A stretch of DNA of 64,000 nt, from positions 17,828,501 to 17,892,500 of the forward strand of contig CM065296.1 in the NCBI GenBank assembly GCA_032871835.1, read 5' to 3'. Of the stretch, positions 61,774 through 64,000 are shown piece by piece (position 1 is the first letter of the stretch; each line of letters opens with the position of its first letter). The stretch is from Dipteronia dyeriana (Eukaryota > Streptophyta > Magnoliopsida > Sapindales > Sapindaceae). Under the pieces are notes generated by a model. That model had not been told where the DNA came from. It saw nothing but the letters and a program-made list of their open reading frames with translations, and searched no databases. The translations under genes and the position numbers were made by a program.

Positions 61774-61841
61774 CCGAGATGACGCGTGGGCATCTCGGGG
61801 CAGCAAGGTTATGAGGCCGAGATGGCCACGCGCCATCTCGG
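61774..61841. other. Two consecutive stem-loops with the same stem
   Basis: CCGAGATG pairs with CATCTCGG (61774-61781 with 61791-61798, nine-base loop), and CCGAGATGG pairs with CCATCTCGG (61817-61825 with 61833-61841, seven-base loop). Both are perfect and GC-rich in an AT-rich unit, about 60-130 bases after TATAAAGG. Confidence 0.7.
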
Positions 61842-64000
61842 GCATGCACACCTCCATGGCCTTTTGGCCACGGTGCATTCCCCTCGAGCTCCCTCGCGTT
61901 CTTCCACCGTTCTCCGGCCTCCGAACTCAGAATTCGAATCTGTTTATAGATTACAAACCATAACTCTCACATAGACATGTAAATATAAGATACTCAACCT
62001 AGAAAAAAATAATTCGACTCGATATACGAAGACGAAGACAATGTATGAAACATGAGTTGAAAGTGTAGTATCTTTTAACTTTGAACTTGAAATCAATAGT
62101 ATGAGTAACCGAAATGACCGGAACTCAATCAAGAATGATTTAAGACTAAATCCAAGTTCAATATCCATGTTATACAAACATATACACACACAAACACAAT
62201 TCACACTAGAATGCAAACTACATAGAGATAGTTTCCAATCATGCATATTCCAAAACATGTTATATTCATACCAATGCATGAGCATTCATCTTTAAGTGTG
62301 TGAATGTGTTATACATGGTGCACAATGATGCAGGGACTCATATGAATGAATTGTATGTGTGTGCCTATAAAGGTGCACATGCAGGGACACAAATGTATGA
62401 TATGTGTTTGTGTGCCTAAGCCCTGTACGAGAAAGATAAGGTCTTAGTATACCTTTGTAGAACCATATTGCATCCTTTCTCTTTGAATACTTAGAACTTG
62501 CTTTGACTTGTTGTTTCTTCTTCCTTGAAGCTTGAATCATCATGAATCTAAACAACTAAGTCATTACAAGTAAACATCATTTTGATATGGAATTCATGCC
62601 AACACAAACTAAAACCTAACAGATCACACGGGATTTATCTGGGGGTTCCTCTATTTAAACAAGTATTGGAAGAATAGTTGGTTCTTCGTTGGAGGTGACT
62701 AGGGTGAAATAGTTGTTACTGACCTCACACAAGGGCTGATACGGAATAGAGTTCCAAGGCACTTTTGCAACTCCGAGCACTGGAACAAAACTTCCCCCTC
62801 TCTGACAAAGAGTCAAGCTGACATGGTAGTTAAGGCGGCTGAGACTTCTTAGGAAGAAAGAGATCACTGTGTCCTTTATGTTAAGGCAGATTTGATCAAG
62901 ACGGGGCTTTTTCCCCCGATTTCTGCCCGTCGTAGACGATGTGAGTCATCCTTGCTTTATTATTATTATTTTTTTAGTGTAAACCGTCATGCGTACGTTT
63001 CCCTATACTAACTGTTGATTATTGTGTGGCATTTTTTCCTTTTAGTATTCGACGTGGACATCATCATAGATCAGGTTGAGAATGCCAAACACGTCCGTCG
63101 GGTTTGAAGAAAGGCCTTAAACGATCAGGTTGCTCAGGGAATTGCTCCACCTGAACATGATCTGGTAAATCATGTGTGTCAATCAGATCGCCATTCTTCC
63201 GACATCCCCCCTAAACAGGTTGATACGAGCGATCGTCATTCTCTCTGATCTCAAAGTGACCGTCGAGGCCATTCCAAAGAAAGAGCCGGTCGGGTTAGGT
63301 CTAGTTCTGAAGCATCTGACCGTGGAAGACATGATTTTGATAGGTCTGAAAAGGAACATCGGGGAAGGGAAGATTCGCGAAGGGAAGATTCGCGAAGGGA
63401 AAAGTCACATGAAGTAGATGTGACAGTCAGAGCTCTGAGCCATAAGGTTGTTAAGACCGCTGAAGGGTCATCCACTCCTGATGCTCTTCGTATGAGAGCG
63501 GGTCTTACATCTAGGGTTGATCCAGTATTGCCTACCCCAGTGGTCGATCTAATCATCTTGGAGAGGAGGAGGAAGACCAAAAAATAGTTTTCGATCTTAT
63601 ATCGTGAGAATTACGATCCAAGAGAAGGAGTGATCGGGGTACATTAAATCTATCTTCCGCTCCTCCCGTACCAATCAAGATTACGAACTAGGCGCTCCCC
63701 CCGAATGAGTCTTCTGAGGTTCCAGCTATGCCACCTCCTTGATGCCCTAACGATGCTTCTGTGCAGTTTGCTGTAAGGCGTCAAATCTTTTTCACTGATT
63801 CTAAAGATGATGATGGTGGTCATGACTAGGAAAATAAAATAGATCATGAAAGCTTCCTTGATCTGTCTGAGGAGCAGACCCTCAATTTTATTTTGGAACC
63901 AAGGGAAGTAACAGCTACACAGTTTGAGGGGGATATCAGAATGAGTGAGCCTAATGGTGCCCCTTCCATTAAGCCTGTTGGGTCTTTTCATCCCGAGGGT

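Larger units (their letters stand above)
50207..62621. mobile_element. 2.6-kb LTR-like unit (solo LTR or non-autonomous element) hosting the copia element
   Basis: It starts TGAAAATACAATC and ends CCTAACA, flanked by GATCA on both sides (50202-50206 and 62622-62626). Subtracting the copia element leaves about 2.6 kb with no recognised coding. It contains the shared LTR hairpin (50511-50542), a tandem-repeat zone (50680-50960), a plus-strand TATAAAGG (61711-61718) and two stem-loops near 61800. The size and TG...CA ends suggest a solo LTR of an unidentified family. Confidence 0.8.
46292..64000 (-). mobile_element. Tat-lineage Ty3/gypsy element, copy 2 (pol and 5' LTR beyond the window)
   Basis: The left end is the 3' LTR (46292-46992), next to a polypurine tract (46993-47001). 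After it comes the antisense accessory gene, which continues to the window end. The order LTR - antisense gene and the LTR sequence match copy 1, so pol should lie to the right of base 64000. Three later insertions lie inside: a solo LTR, a 2.6-kb LTR-like unit and a copia element within that unit. About 14.4 of the 17.7 kb shown here is inserted DNA. Confidence 0.85.
47396..64000 (+). pseudogene. Antisense accessory gene of Tat copy 2, split by two insertions
   Basis: Exon 1 starts MDLVLHYRDFKLLLRVIE (47396) and continues to 47892. It resumes after the solo LTR at 49876-50206 and again at 62627-62940. The middle piece carries a domain AIYGAMLSSGV then FPFQPFIAGFLAEAGISPAL, then LSPNSYRVLVSL, resembling plant Transposase_28 proteins. 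Across the GATCA site the frame runs from PVPSLDKDH directly into TGFIWGFLYL and KYWKNSWFFVGGD. Intron 1 is 62941-63045 (GTGAGT to TTTTAG) at the same place as in copy 1. Exon 2 (63046-64000) is acidic and charged (DRGRHDFDRSEKEHRG, SRREDSRREKSHE). Stops and frameshifts are present in the oldest parts. Not a host gene. Confidence 0.72.

Noticed and set aside
61694..61974. Two overlapping frames of 62-89 residues
   Set aside because: They cover the paired stem-loops of an LTR-like unit; no homology or start context is convincing.

Overview
The window is nuclear DNA of a flowering plant, almost certainly a eudicot. The background is AT-rich, two conserved plant genes carry many introns, and the rest is layered retrotransposons. 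There is no bacterial or organellar gene organisation, and I saw no tRNA, rRNA or CRISPR.

Two host genes are intact, both on the minus strand. The first (10848-21638, nine coding exons, 589 aa) is the plastid riboflavin-pathway pyrimidine reductase PYRR, a degenerate deaminase plus reductase fused to a COG3236 domain. The second (31110-38094, eight coding exons, 411 aa) is the plant member of the W2/eIF5-mimic (BZW/5MP) translation regulator family. It uses a GC-AG intron.

Layout: 1-9695 is a minus-strand Ty3/gypsy element of the Tat lineage (dual RNase H). It carries an oppositely oriented, intron-containing accessory gene (1-1839) and a 91-bp tandem array. 9696-10847 is repeats. 10848-21638 is PYRR, with a gag-less copia element in intron 4. 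22240-30262 is a LINE (L1-type with RNase H), split by a solo LTR. 31110-38094 is the W2-domain gene, with a Tourist-like MITE in intron 4. 39680-43583 is a copia fragment joined to a 5'-truncated LINE with a triplicated segment. 43701-45520 holds MITE-like sequence, one piece containing an exon-like GC-rich island. 46292-64000 is a second Tat element of the same family and orientation.

In the second Tat element the antisense gene is interrupted by a solo LTR (duplication TATGG) and by a 2.6-kb LTR-like unit (duplication GATCA). The latter is itself interrupted by a 9.8-kb copia element with 2.5-kb LTRs. Removing these units restores a continuous reading frame at the GATCA junction, which fixes the order of events.

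The most interesting material is non-host: the Tat antisense gene, whose introns are preserved in two copies; its probable internal promoter; a hairpin shared by three LTRs with compensating base changes; and structured islands in the leader of the copia element. All functional statements rest on reading translations and motifs by eye; no database search was run.
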